A DNA stretch of 64,000 nucleotides from Agrobacterium pusense (GTDB lineage: Bacteria; Pseudomonadota; Alphaproteobacteria; Rhizobiales; Rhizobiaceae): contig NZ_FNBB01000007.1 of NCBI RefSeq assembly GCF_900102105.1, positions 124,001 through 188,000 of the forward strand, read 5' to 3'. A program made the position numbers and the translations under genes. Positions 1 through 8,727 of this stretch are shown here, piece after piece (the stretch's first letter is position 1; the number at the start of each line of letters is the position of its first letter). A model generated the notes under the pieces. It was not told the origin of the DNA. It ran no database searches and saw nothing but the letters and a program-made list of their open reading frames with translations.

Positions 1-2
1 GC

Positions 3-251
3 GAACGCGACGTCTTTACCCGTCGTCTCTACACGCTGAAAGGCCAGACGACCTTCGACGAGATCAAGCGCAAATATGAGCGTGAAGCGGAGTTCCGCAC
101 CGCCGTTGACCGCTATATCAACGATTTCGAAAAGCTGCTTGCCGATGTGGCCCGGACCGACCGCGACCGGACCGTGACGCAATCCTACCTCACCTCCGAT
201 ACCGGCAAGGTCTATACGATGCTTGCCCATGCGGCGGGTCGGTTTAATTGA
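3..251 (+). CDS. C-terminal fragment of an unrecognised protein
   Basis: An open frame enters from the left edge and ends with TGA at 249-251, giving 82 visible residues. It is rich in charged residues (Glu, Lys, Arg, Asp) and reads as mostly helical, with a stretch KGQTTFDEIKRKYEREAEF, and ends in HAAGRFN. A strong intrinsic terminator follows 20 nt later, so this is the real 3' end of a plus-strand gene. The N-terminal part lies outside the window. I cannot name the family; a large coiled-coil or cytoskeleton-like rhizobial protein is possible but unproven. Confidence 0.6.
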   Translation, partial: ERDVFTRRLYTLKGQTTFDEIKRKYEREAEFRTAVDRYINDFEKLLADVARTDRDRTVTQSYLTSDTGKVYTMLAHAAGRFN

Positions 252-270
252 TCTGAACGGCACTGAAAGA

Positions 271-300
271 AAAACCCCGGTGAAGACCGGGGTTTTTCTT
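271..300 (+). terminator. Rho-independent terminator
   Basis: Inverted repeat CCCCGG-tgaaga-CCGGGG followed by TTTTTCTTTT, 20 nt after the stop of the partial gene at the left edge. The A-run on the 5' side gives some terminator character on the minus strand too, so it may also serve the convergent phzF-like gene. Confidence 0.85.
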
Positions 301-361
301 TTGTGCGAGCCAGTTGCTTCGCCATCCTTTCACGCTACGTATTTGACCAGTATGGCCTGCA

Positions 362-1279
362 TCAAATCTCGAACGTGCCTGATGCAACCCGCACCGCGTG
401 GCCGCCGATGCGGGCACGGCCGATTTCGCCGTCCTTGATGTCCATGCGCAGGTGGATGTGAGACGGTCTTTCCATCTCCACCCCCTGCTCGATCAAAAGC
501 GGATAATGTCCGTCAGTCAGCCCGTCGAAATGGTGGATGGCGCCCGAAAGCGCGGCGGCGGCCGAGCCGGTTGCGGGGTCTTCGGCAATGCCCATATCCG
601 GGGAGAACATACGGGCATGGAACTTTGCGGCGTGATTGACACCGCCGCGACAGTAAATATAGGCCGCCGTCAGCAGCCCCTCAACCAGCGGTGCGGTGCG
701 CAGCCACAGACCGGCGTCGAAATCCATATCACGCACTGCGGCGATATTATGCATAGGCACCAGCAGGAAAGGCACGCCGGCCGTCCAGATCGATGGCACA
801 TGATTTTCAAAACCGAGATGGCCTTCGCTGACACCCAGCGCATCGGCCAGGGCGGCATGATCGAGGGGCAGGTCCACCCTTGAAGATCTGCGCGGCAGAT
901 CGAATTCCGCAAAGCTGACGGCGCCGGCGCGCATTTTCACCGCGCAGCGCACGGGCCCCACCTTCTCCTCGAGTACGCAGACCATATCGATGTCGTCGTC
1001 GCCATCCCCGCGATTGCGCTCGGCAATCGCTACTGCGGCGCCGACGGTCGGATGTCCGGCGAAAGGCAATTCACCCGAGGGTGTGAATATGCGCAGGGAA
1101 GCCGCGTGCGCAGGGTTGCTGGAGCGATTGATGAAAACGGTCTCGGAGAGATTCATCTCCCGGGCGATGGCCTGCATCGTCCCCTGATCGAGGTCATCGG
1201 CATCATACATCACCGCCAGCGGGTTTCCCGCCATTTTCGTCTCGGTAAACACATCATAGATATTGTAGTGCAGCGCCAC
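362..1279 (-). CDS. PhzF family epimerase/isomerase
   Basis: A 305-residue protein with the diaminopimelate-epimerase-like fold of the PhzF family. Visible marks are the N-terminal YNIYDVFTET, the conserved Glu of NLSETVF (residue 46, the equivalent of the PhzF catalytic Glu), GHPTVGAA in the first half and EDPATGSAAAAL in the second half, the paired anion-binding loops. The substrate is unknown; most family members outside phenazine clusters are uncharacterised. I chose a GTG start at 1279 because AGGAG lies 6 nt upstream and the protein then begins where the family does; the ATG at 1327 has no ribosome site and adds 16 unconserved residues. It is convergent to the partial gene at the left and divergent from nadK. 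Confidence 0.85.
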   Translation of the reverse strand: MALHYNIYDVFTETKMAGNPLAVMYDADDLDQGTMQAIAREMNLSETVFINRSSNPAHAASLRIFTPSGELPFAGHPTVGAAVAIAERNRGDGDDDIDMVCVLEEKVGPVRCAVKMRAGAVSFAEFDLPRRSSRVDLPLDHAALADALGVSEGHLGFENHVPSIWTAGVPFLLVPMHNIAAVRDMDFDAGLWLRTAPLVEGLLTAAYIYCRGGVNHAAKFHARMFSPDMGIAEDPATGSAAAALSGAIHHFDGLTDGHYPLLIEQGVEMERPSHIHLRMDIKDGEIGRARIGGHAVRVASGTFEI

Positions 1280-1586
1280 ACCCGTCTCCTGCCATTCGAC
1301 ACCTCGTCTGCCTTGCGCAAACTGCATCAGGCCGCCTTACACCGCAACCCTTGTTGCGACAGGAAATCAAGAAGCTGTGGAACGGCGCGATTCAATGGCA
1401 TGGCCGGGAGAACGTCTCCCTGCCCGAAAGGCCTTGTCGCCGGCGGCCGTCTTCATGTACCAAGGATGCGTCTTGCGGCTTGCGACCGGAGGTCTTGAAC
1501 GACTTTCGAAGATTGCGAACCGCTTCAACAGGTTACATTGCAGTCGCAGGCCGGGTCCCGGTCTTCGCCGTTGTCGAGGGAAGCGG
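1280..1586. other. Intergenic region between phzF-like gene and nadK
   Basis: About 307 bp between divergent genes. It must hold promoters for both directions, but I see no convincing -35/-10 pair, no repeat and no small ORF with a ribosome site. Frames that stay open through it continue into nadK and carry no recognisable protein. Confidence 0.4.
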
Positions 1587-2360
1587 ATGTCGCATTCTAC
1601 CTATTCACTATCCTTCGTAGCCTCCGCGACTGCGGAGGCGCAGGCGGCGCTGGAAGAGCTGAAAAGCGCTTATGGCAATACTCCGTTTGACGAAGCGGAC
1701 GTCATCGTGGCTCTCGGCGGTGACGGATTCATGCTGCAGATTCTCAACGAGACGATGAATTCCGGCAAGCGTGTCTACGGCATGAACCGGGGCTCGGTCG
1801 GCTTCCTGATGAACGATTACCGGGTGGAAGGCCTCATCGAACGCATTGCGGTGGCAAGCGGCAACGATTTCCACCCCCTGCGCATGACGACGACGGATTC
1901 CGACGGCGACGAGTTTACGGCGCTCGCCATGAACGAAGTCAGCCTGTTCCGCCAATCGCATCAGGCTGCCAAGCTTCGGGTCGAGGTGGACGGCAAGGTT
2001 CGACTGGAAGAGCTGATCTGCGACGGCATGATGGTGGCGACGCCAGCAGGGTCTACGGCGTATAATTTTTCCGCCCATGGACCGATTCTGCCGCTGGAAT
2101 CGCCGCTGCTTGCGCTGACGCCGGTCAGCGCTTTCCGTCCGCGGCGCTGGCGCGGCGCGCTTTTGCCGAATAAGGTCACGGTCGACATTCATGTTCTCGA
2201 ACGCGACAAGCGCCCGGTGAACGCGGTGGCCGACCACACCGAGGTGAAATCCGTTCGTCATGTACGGATCGCACAATCGCAGGACAGGACGGCCAGAATT
2301 CTCTCGGATCCGGACCGTTCGTGGTCGGACCGGGTCCTCGCCGAACAGTTCAACAACTGA
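1587..2360 (+). CDS. nadK: NAD kinase
   Basis: ATP-dependent phosphorylation of NAD to NADP, a cytosolic enzyme. The 257-residue protein shows the NAD-kinase signature GGDGFML (GGDG at residues 44-47), NRGSVGFLMN near 65-74 and PAGSTAYNFSAHGP in the second domain. The start ATG at 1587 has GAGGGAAG a few nucleotides upstream; the frame stays open further upstream but that extension is not family-like. The length matches the short alphaproteobacterial NadK. A secreted hypothetical protein follows after 20 nt, probably in the same transcript. Confidence 0.95.
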   Translation: MSHSTYSLSFVASATAEAQAALEELKSAYGNTPFDEADVIVALGGDGFMLQILNETMNSGKRVYGMNRGSVGFLMNDYRVEGLIERIAVASGNDFHPLRMTTTDSDGDEFTALAMNEVSLFRQSHQAAKLRVEVDGKVRLEELICDGMMVATPAGSTAYNFSAHGPILPLESPLLALTPVSAFRPRRWRGALLPNKVTVDIHVLERDKRPVNAVADHTEVKSVRHVRIAQSQDRTARILSDPDRSWSDRVLAEQFNN

Positions 2361-2380
2361 AGCCAACGATCGACAATGCC

Positions 2381-2881
2381 ATGCAACTGACAAGAACCAT
2401 CATCGCAGCCTGCCTTTTCGCCGCCGCCGTGCTTCCGGCGCGGGCGCAGACGGAAGCGATTGACGCGCTGCCGGTTTCGGCGATCTTTGTCACCAGCAGC
2501 GGCATGTGGGAAGATCGCAATCTTGAGCCGGTGAAGGGGCCTGACGGGCAGCTGCGGCCCCCACCTGCCTCACCAACGCGCGGCTATTACAAGGTCATCG
2601 CGATACGTCAGGGCGATGGTACGGCGAAAATTTATCTGCAGCGCATCGCCTTCACCGCCGAGGGGCCGAATCTCCTCGAAAATATCGAGCTCGAGGAATT
2701 CAGTCAGATGAAGTCCTATGTCACGGATATTCGTCCCGAAAGCTCGAATGGAGCGCCCGCCTCGCCCGGCCTTTTCGTGACGGTTTATCTCAAGACCGAT
2801 CCGATGAGCAAGGAAGCGGAAAGCTGGACGATCCTGATCGACGAGCTGGGTGAGATGAAGGTCGAGAAGGCTTCGAACTAG
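2381..2881 (+). CDS. Secreted hypothetical protein downstream of nadK
   Basis: A 166-residue protein with a clear signal peptide (positive n-region, hydrophobic core AACLFAAAVLP, cleavage after ARA near residue 22), so it is probably periplasmic. The mature part is mixed alpha/beta with no cysteine and no motif I recognise. It starts 20 nt after nadK and is probably cotranscribed with it; the ribosome site is weak. Function unknown. Confidence 0.75.
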   Translation: MQLTRTIIAACLFAAAVLPARAQTEAIDALPVSAIFVTSSGMWEDRNLEPVKGPDGQLRPPPASPTRGYYKVIAIRQGDGTAKIYLQRIAFTAEGPNLLENIELEEFSQMKSYVTDIRPESSNGAPASPGLFVTVYLKTDPMSKEAESWTILIDELGEMKVEKASN

Positions 2882-2906
2882 CCCGTGATTGGCCGGTGGG
2901 CCTTCG

Positions 2907-3389
2907 TCATGCGATAGTCTGGGTGTTCAACTCATGAGGGCCATCCAGAACTGCACCGAAATGATGCTTCCACAAGCGCGCGCCCAGTTCGCCGCTGCGG
3001 TCGAGACTCGAGCCGACCGTTAGCCACGGCAGAAGCGTGGGATGAAGTCCCGCATCGAAGAGCGCAAAACCGGCAGCCAGAACGCAGGTATCGGCCTGGA
3101 TGCCGCAGACCAGCACGCGGTCTAGCTTCAGCGACAGAAGATAGTCGATGGCCTCCCGTGGCGGCGCATAGCCATGTTTGATGAAGATGCGATCGGCAAC
3201 CACCAGCGACTCATCGTCCCTGCCCGGCTTCCAGCCCAGTTGCCGTTCAAATGGCGTCACGCTTTCGTCATGGCGTTCGACAGTGGCGAGGCTGGGCATG
3301 GTCTGCGCGAGACTGGATATCTCGGCAACCAGCGTTGCCGGAGGATTGAAGCTCGGCTGGACGTCGACGATATAGAGCGCCTGATTCAT
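2907..3389 (-). CDS. Isochorismatase-family cysteine hydrolase
   Basis: A 160-residue protein of the isochorismatase/nicotinamidase superfamily. The catalytic triad is visible as Asp9 (ALYIVDVQ), Lys71 (IFIKHGYAP) and Cys102 (GIQADTCVLAAG), with the usual cis-peptide region just before the Cys. It is shorter than PncA and lacks an obvious nicotinamidase metal motif, so the substrate is open. GGAGGAG lies just upstream of the ATG at 3389, which supports this start over the longer frame. It sits downstream of prfB on the same strand but beyond a terminator. Confidence 0.85.
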   Translation of the reverse strand: MNQALYIVDVQPSFNPPATLVAEISSLAQTMPSLATVERHDESVTPFERQLGWKPGRDDESLVVADRIFIKHGYAPPREAIDYLLSLKLDRVLVCGIQADTCVLAAGFALFDAGLHPTLLPWLTVGSSLDRSGELGARLWKHHFGAVLDGPHELNTQTIA

Positions 3390-3404
3390 GCATCTCCTCC
3401 AATG

Positions 3405-3434
3405 AAAAACCCCTCGCAATGGGTTCGCGAGGGG
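3405..3434 (-). terminator. Rho-independent terminator after prfB
   Basis: A perfect 8-bp stem CCCCTCGC/GCGAGGGG with a 9-nt loop (3410-3434). In the minus direction it is followed by TTTTT. It lies between the prfB stop and the isochorismatase start and separates the two transcripts. Confidence 0.8.
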
Positions 3435-3464
3435 TGATCTTTTTCGATCGACGCGCCTGGGGCC

Positions 3465-4596
3465 TCAGTCGATATCCGCCACGTCCACATCCGCACCGCC
3501 GCTGATGCGGTGGGCAAGAGCGGCTTCCATGAATTCGTTCAGGTCGCCATCCAGCACGTTGCCGGGCGCCGTGCTTTCCACGCCGGTACGCAGATCCTTC
3601 ACCAGCTGGTAAGGCTGCAGGACGTAGGAGCGAATCTGGTGGCCCCAGCCTATATCGGTCTTGGATGCCGCCTGCGCATTGGCCGCTTCTTCCCGCTTCT
3701 GCAGCTCCACCTCATAAAGGCGGGCGCGCAGCATGTCCCACGCCTTGGCGCGGTTCTTGTGCTGGGAGCGTTCCTGCTGGCAGGCGACGGCAATACCGGT
3801 CGGAATGTGCGTGATGCGCACGGCCGAGTCCGTGGTGTTGACGTGCTGACCACCCGCACCGGACGAACGATAGGTATCGATGCGGCAATCGCTTTCATTG
3901 ATATCGATCTGGATCGAATCGTCGACGACGGGGTAAACCCAGACGGAAGAGAACGACGTGTGGCGACGCGCGTTGCTGTCATACGGCGAAATGCGGACGA
4001 GGCGATGCACGCCCGATTCCGTCTTCAGCCAGCCAAAGGCATTATGTCCCTTGACGAGGATCGTCGCGGACTTGATGCCGGCTTCTTCGCCATCGTGGAC
4101 TTCCAGAACCTCGACCTTGAAACCTTCACGGTCGGCCCAGCGGGTATACATGCGCAGCAGCATGTTCGCCCAGTCCTGGCTTTCGGTGCCGCCAGCGCCG
4201 GAGTGCACTTCGAGATAGGTATCATTGCCGTCGGCCTCGCCTGAGAGCATGGCTTCCACCTGACGGCGGTTTGCCTCGCTCTTCAACGCCTTCAGCGCGT
4301 CTTCGGCGTCCTTGACGATTTCATCATCGCCCTCCATCTCGCCGAGTTCGATCAGCTCGATATTGTCCCGGAGCTGCTGCTCCAGCGCCTTGACGCCATT
4401 GATGCTGTCATCGAGCTGCTGGCGCTCGCGCATCAACTTCTGCGCCTCTGCTGCATCGTTCCAGAGGGTCGGATCCTCTGCCTTGTTGTTCAACCAGTCC
4501 AGTCGTCTTATCGCCTGGTCCCAGTCAAAGATGCCTCCTCAGCAGGCTTATGGCCTGCTTGATTTCGTCGACTACGTTCACGATTTCATTGCGCAT
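3465..4596 (-). CDS. prfB: Peptide chain release factor 2, with programmed +1 frameshift
   Basis: RF2 recognises UGA and UAA and triggers peptide release. The main frame carries the GGQ loop ([12 protein letters not shown]) and the recognition loop, here ISPYDSN, that is Ser-Pro-Tyr where E. coli has Ser-Pro-Phe. The true start is the ATG at 4596: 23 codons ([20 protein letters not shown]...) run to CTT TGA C at 4530-4524, preceded by AGGAGG. Slipping +1 on CTT joins GACTGGGACCAG in the main frame, giving a 376-residue protein, close to E. coli RF2. The gene is therefore not a short ORF starting at 4493; its expression is autoregulated by RF2 level. It lies downstream of mrcA on the same strand. 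Confidence 0.95.
4524..4560 (-). promoter_or_regulatory. prfB +1 programmed frameshift signal with flanking hairpin
   Basis: In the minus direction the order is: a perfect 7-bp inverted repeat AGCAGGC/GCCTGCT (4541-4560 with a short loop), the internal Shine-Dalgarno AGGAGG, CAT, then the slip codon CTT and in-frame stop TGA followed by C. The spacing AGGAGG-3 nt-CTT-TGA-C is the same as in the classic prfB signal. The stop codon is 4527-4525. Confidence 0.95.
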
Positions 4597-4644
4597 TTCG
4601 CTGGTTCTTCACCTTCATTGAAACTCGTTGCTCAAATAAATGCG

Positions 4645-4674
4645 GGGGGCGCGGATGTAAAGACCCGCGCCCCC
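4645..4674 (-). terminator. Probable terminator after mrcA
   Basis: Perfect 10-bp GC-rich inverted repeat GGGGGCGCGG/CCGCGCCCCC with a 10-nt loop, about 20 nt beyond the mrcA stop. In the minus direction the T content afterwards is modest (GCATTTATTTG), so termination may be partial. Confidence 0.6.
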
Positions 4675-4694
4675 GCCAAACGTCATGGCTGATG

Positions 4695-7142
4695 TCAATA
4701 AAGGCCGCCGCCACCGCCGGTGATGGCCTGCTGCGCCTGAGGCGAGGTCTTCAGAATATCTTCCTGCGACATGTAGCCTTCAGCACCGATGACCGAGAAG
4801 CTATCGGCCGGGCCTGTGCCGGGCTTAAAGGCTTCCATGATCGTGTCCGGTTCGCCTTCCGCTGCCGCCATACCGGTCTTGCGGTTGACGGCAACGAAGT
4901 TCATGCCTGCAGGCACGATGAACTTGCTCGGCTGGAGATGCTTGGCCGCATCGGCGATGAATTCACCGAAAATCGGCGCAGAAAGCGAGCCGCCGGTACC
5001 ACCGCGACCGAGCGGTGCGGGCGAGTCGAAACCAATGTACAGGCCGGCAACCATGTCCGGCGTGTAACCGACGAACCAGGCATCCTTTTCATCATTGGTG
5101 GTACCCGTCTTGCCGGCAACCGGCAGATCGACCTTGATCTTGCCTGCGGCCGTACCGCGCTGCACGACACCTTCCAGCATGGAGGTGGTCTGATAAGCGG
5201 TCATCGGGTCCAGAACCTGTTCGCGGTTGTCGACGATCACAGGCTCATCCTGGTTCTGCCAGCTGGTAGCGTTGCAACCTTCGCAGGCGCGCTCCTCATG
5301 GCGGAATATCGTCTTGCCGTAACGGTCCTGAATGCGGTCAATCAGCGTCGGCTTGATCTGCTTGCCACCATTGGCGATGACCGAATAGGCCGAAACCATA
5401 CGCATCACGGTGGTTTCACCAGAACCGAGCGACATGGAGAGAAGCGGCGGCATCTTGTCGTAGATGCCGAAGCGTTCGGCATATTCCGCCACCAGATTCA
5501 TGCCCATGTCCTGCGCCAGACGCACGGTCATGAGGTTACGGGACTTTTCGATGCCGAGGCGCAGGGTCGAGGGACCTGCAGAACCGCCGCCGTAATTCTG
5601 CGGTTTCCAGACCTGGCCGCCCGACACCACCTCAATGGGCGCATCGAGAATAACCGATGCGGGCGTATAGCCATTGTCGAGCGCCGCTGCATAGATGAAC
5701 GGCTTGAACGAGGAACCGGGCTGACGCATCGCCTGCGTCGAGCGGTTGAACTCCGATTGCGCATAGGAGAAACCGCCGACCATGGCCAGAACGCGGCCGG
5801 TATGCGGGTCCATCACCACCATACCACCCTGCACCTTAGGCGGCTGCCGCAGGCGATATTCATTTCCGGAGCTGGAAAGCGGTTGCGCATAGATGACGTC
5901 ACCGACTGTCAGGACGCCAACCGGAGACTTGGCGGTGGCTTTCTTGCCTGCCGCGTCACGATAGGCCCAGCGCATGTTCTCCGCAGAGATGTGACCGCGC
6001 GTGCGCTTGTCGCCATCTTCCGCATCGGGGTCGGCCTGGATGCCGATATCGACACCATCTGCGGCAACCGCAAGCACGACCGCGACCTTCCATTCCGGAA
6101 CGTCTCTCAAGCCCTTGACCTTGGCAAGCGCAGCCGTCCAGTCGCCGGCCGTCTCGATCTTTTCGATGGGCCCACGGAAACCGCGACGCTCATCATACTG
6201 CACCAGACCATCCTGAAGCGCCTTGCGGGCCTCCATCTGAATCTGGGGATCAAAGGAAGTGCGAACGGAAAGGCCGCCTTCGAGAAGTGCTTCCTCGCCG
6301 TATTTCTCGACGATCTGGCGGCGGACTTCTTCGGCAAAGTAGTCGGACGCGAAGATATGCGCGCCACCGCGGCGCAGGTTCACTCCAAGCGGCTGTTTCT
6401 TGGCGTCTGCGGCGTCGGAGGCCGTGATATAGCCGTTTTCGGCCATGCGGTCGATCACCCAGTCGCGACGCTCGAGAGCCGCCTTTTCGCGGCGGATGGG
6501 ATGGTAATTGGCCGGACCTTTCGGCAGCGATGCCAGATAGGCGGTTTCCGCAATGGTCAGTTCCGTCACCGATTTGTTGAAATAGGTGAGCGCCGCACCG
6601 GCGATGCCGTAGGAATTCAGGCCGAAGAAGATCTCATTGAGATAAAGCTCAAGAATCTTGTCCTTGGAATAGGTCTGCTCGATGCGGAAGGAAAGAATGG
6701 CTTCCTTGAGCTTGCGGTCGATGGTCTGGTCGTTTGTCAGCAGGAAGTTCTTCGCGACCTGCTGGGTGATGGTGGATGCGCCTACCGGACGGCGGCCGGA
6801 GCCGAAATTCTGGATATTGACGAGAATGGCACGGCCGAGGCCCCATACATCGACGCCGGGGTGATTGTAAAAATTCTTGTCTTCCGCGGACAGGAAGGCC
6901 GCCTTCACCCGGTCGGGAATCGCCTGGATCGGCAGGAACAGGCGCTTCTCATGGGCATATTCCGCCATAAGCGCCCCGTTGCCCGCATGCACGCGGGTCG
7001 TGACCGGCGGTTCATAGGTGCTCAGAACTGCGTAATCCGGCAGGTCCTTCGTCACGCCGTGCAAATAAATCGCACCGGCGGCGGCGGCGCACAGGAAGAG
7101 CACGCTGGCCAAGCCGAAAAAATATCCAATCAGTCTGATCAT
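4695..7142 (-). CDS. mrcA: Penicillin-binding protein 1A (class A PBP)
   Basis: Bifunctional peptidoglycan glycosyltransferase/DD-transpeptidase of 815 residues. Domains in order: short cytoplasmic start, one membrane anchor (residues 5-28), glycosyltransferase domain with the catalytic Glu of SAEDKNFYNHPG (about residue 87) and GASTITQQVAKN (121-131), an OB-like insertion, then the transpeptidase with SSFK (477-480), KSRN and KTGTT, and a Gly-rich tail GGGGGLY. All catalytic motifs are intact. It is the first gene upstream of prfB on the minus strand and lies next to an amidase gene, forming a small cell-wall cluster. Confidence 0.95.
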   Translation of the reverse strand: MIRLIGYFFGLASVLFLCAAAAGAIYLHGVTKDLPDYAVLSTYEPPVTTRVHAGNGALMAEYAHEKRLFLPIQAIPDRVKAAFLSAEDKNFYNHPGVDVWGLGRAILVNIQNFGSGRRPVGASTITQQVAKNFLLTNDQTIDRKLKEAILSFRIEQTYSKDKILELYLNEIFFGLNSYGIAGAALTYFNKSVTELTIAETAYLASLPKGPANYHPIRREKAALERRDWVIDRMAENGYITASDAADAKKQPLGVNLRRGGAHIFASDYFAEEVRRQIVEKYGEEALLEGGLSVRTSFDPQIQMEARKALQDGLVQYDERRGFRGPIEKIETAGDWTAALAKVKGLRDVPEWKVAVVLAVAADGVDIGIQADPDAEDGDKRTRGHISAENMRWAYRDAAGKKATAKSPVGVLTVGDVIYAQPLSSSGNEYRLRQPPKVQGGMVVMDPHTGRVLAMVGGFSYAQSEFNRSTQAMRQPGSSFKPFIYAAALDNGYTPASVILDAPIEVVSGGQVWKPQNYGGGSAGPSTLRLGIEKSRNLMTVRLAQDMGMNLVAEYAERFGIYDKMPPLLSMSLGSGETTVMRMVSAYSVIANGGKQIKPTLIDRIQDRYGKTIFRHEERACEGCNATSWQNQDEPVIVDNREQVLDPMTAYQTTSMLEGVVQRGTAAGKIKVDLPVAGKTGTTNDEKDAWFVGYTPDMVAGLYIGFDSPAPLGRGGTGGSLSAPIFGEFIADAAKHLQPSKFIVPAGMNFVAVNRKTGMAAAEGEPDTIMEAFKPGTGPADSFSVIGAEGYMSQEDILKTSPQAQQAITGGGGGLY

Positions 7143-7467
7143 ACCAAGCTACCGATAATTCGAATCGTAACCATCCACGCCCGAGGAAACGGGCGCATCT
7201 TTGCATATCGCGTGCCGTTTTGCACACCATACCTTCGATGACAAGCCGGATACGGCAGCATTCGCTGATATGTTACCGGGCCACCAGCCCGCAACTCCGC
7301 GCCAACGCTTTGCGGACCGCCACCGAATCCGAGTTCCGAGTAACGCGGCGAATGTGAGTAAAATAGGGCTCGGCCCCGTTATTCATCCGCAAGGTCCCGA
7401 ATTGAACAGCATTTTTAGCGATCAATGGCAACGCGGCAACAGCTCGGCCGACACGGCGCATTTCCCT
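7143..7467. other. Intergenic region upstream of mrcA
   Basis: About 325 bp between the mrcA start and the amidase stop, both on the minus strand. It should contain the mrcA promoter. I see one short hairpin (GCCCG-aggaaa-CGGGC at 7179-7194) in the presumed mrcA leader and no credible ORF or repeat. Confidence 0.4.
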
Positions 7468-8727
7468 TCAGCCACCGTTCGCCAGAGCCTTCGAACGGTA
7501 CCGCCCGACGGCTGTTGCCAGCGTATCGGCCACCTTCTTGCGCCACTCCGCATCGAGAAGCAGCTTCTCGTCGTCAGGATTGGAAAGGAAACCAAGCTCG
7601 AGAAGCACCGATGGCACGTCATGGGCGCGCAACACCATGAAACCGGCGTAACGATGTGGATTGTTGATGAGGCCAACCTGCCCCTCGAAGGAAGAAACGA
7701 TGTTTTCGGCGAGTGTCACCGAGAACGCCTGGGTTTCCCGGCGCGTGAAATCGAGGAGAATATCGGCGACTTCCGGCGGCTCGCTGGAAACGGCGACACC
7801 GGCGATCTGGTCGGACTTGTTTTCACGCTCCGCCAATTCCTGCGCCATACGGTCCGACGCGCGATCGGACAAAGTATAGACGGTCGCGCCGCGTATGCCC
7901 TTCTGTTTCAGTGTATCGGCATGCAGGGAGATGAAAAGATTGGCGTTGTTCTGCCGCGCGATCGTCACGCGTTCGGACAAGGCAAGAAATGTATCGGAAT
8001 CGCGCGTCAGGAAGGCCTTTATGCCGGGCTCGCGGTTCAGGCGCTCCGCGAGCTCCTTCGCGAACATCAAGGTGATGACCTTTTCCTCGGTGCCTGTCGT
8101 GCCACCTGAGGCGCCGGCATCGATGCCTCCATGACCGGCGTCGACCGCGATGACGAATTCCGCCGGGCGGGAAGTCTTGTCCGCGGGAGAAATCGCGGCG
8201 GTGGTAACGGGCGCTGGCGCCTGCCACTGCTGCTCCTTCACAAGTTCGGCGAACTTGCCTTTGGTGGTGATCTCCGTATCGAGGACGAAACGGAAGGATT
8301 GCCCGTCATCGGCCTTCTTCGTTTCAGCGACCGCCACTCGCACCGGCTTCTTCGCCGTCAGCACGATACGGGCGCTGTTTTCCCCCATTCCGCCGAAGCG
8401 AATATCGGAAAAAAGGCCGGTCGGCCTGAGATCGGATGCGGGAAAGCTGAAATTCACCGCCGGGAAGTCCACGACGATGCGGGCGGGAGAATCGAGATAG
8501 TGAACATCGAACTCCGGCTCCTCGGCAAAATCGAGAACGATGCGCGTGCGCGCCTCATCACCGATGATGCGGGCCTGATGCGCGACAAGCGGCTCCGTGG
8601 CCTGGACGGCCGGCACGACGGAAACCGAGGCGACGGCAGACACTGTCACGACAGCCGCAAGCCGCGCGATTCGCGCGCCAATCCACCCTGCCCCACCTGA
8701 TTTCGTTGCGCTGCGCGTGAAATTCAT
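7468..8727 (-). CDS. amiC: N-acetylmuramoyl-L-alanine amidase, AmiC-like (AMIN + Amidase_3)
   Basis: Periplasmic zinc amidase that cleaves the bond between MurNAc and L-Ala to separate daughter cells. It has a twin-domain layout: N-terminal export signal, an AMIN septum-targeting domain (VVDFPAVNFSF region), then Amidase_3 with AVDAGHGGIDAGA, NLFISLHAD and VLLELGFLSN, which carry the zinc ligands and catalytic Glu. I prefer the ATG at 8727 (GAAG just upstream; 419 residues) over the ATG at 8757, which has no ribosome site. It needs an activator of the EnvC/LytM type, not seen here. It is divergent from rne. Confidence 0.93.
   Translation of the reverse strand: MNFTRSATKSGGAGWIGARIARLAAVVTVSAVASVSVVPAVQATEPLVAHQARIIGDEARTRIVLDFAEEPEFDVHYLDSPARIVVDFPAVNFSFPASDLRPTGLFSDIRFGGMGENSARIVLTAKKPVRVAVAETKKADDGQSFRFVLDTEITTKGKFAELVKEQQWQAPAPVTTAAISPADKTSRPAEFVIAVDAGHGGIDAGASGGTTGTEEKVITLMFAKELAERLNREPGIKAFLTRDSDTFLALSERVTIARQNNANLFISLHADTLKQKGIRGATVYTLSDRASDRMAQELAERENKSDQIAGVAVSSEPPEVADILLDFTRRETQAFSVTLAENIVSSFEGQVGLINNPHRYAGFMVLRAHDVPSVLLELGFLSNPDDEKLLLDAEWRKKVADTLATAVGRYRSKALANGG

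Noticed and set aside
4692-7241. An 849-codon open frame on the plus strand opposite mrcA
   Set aside because: Shadow of the PBP1A gene; it has no domain, is His/Arg-rich as expected for a high-GC antisense frame, and lacks a ribosome site.
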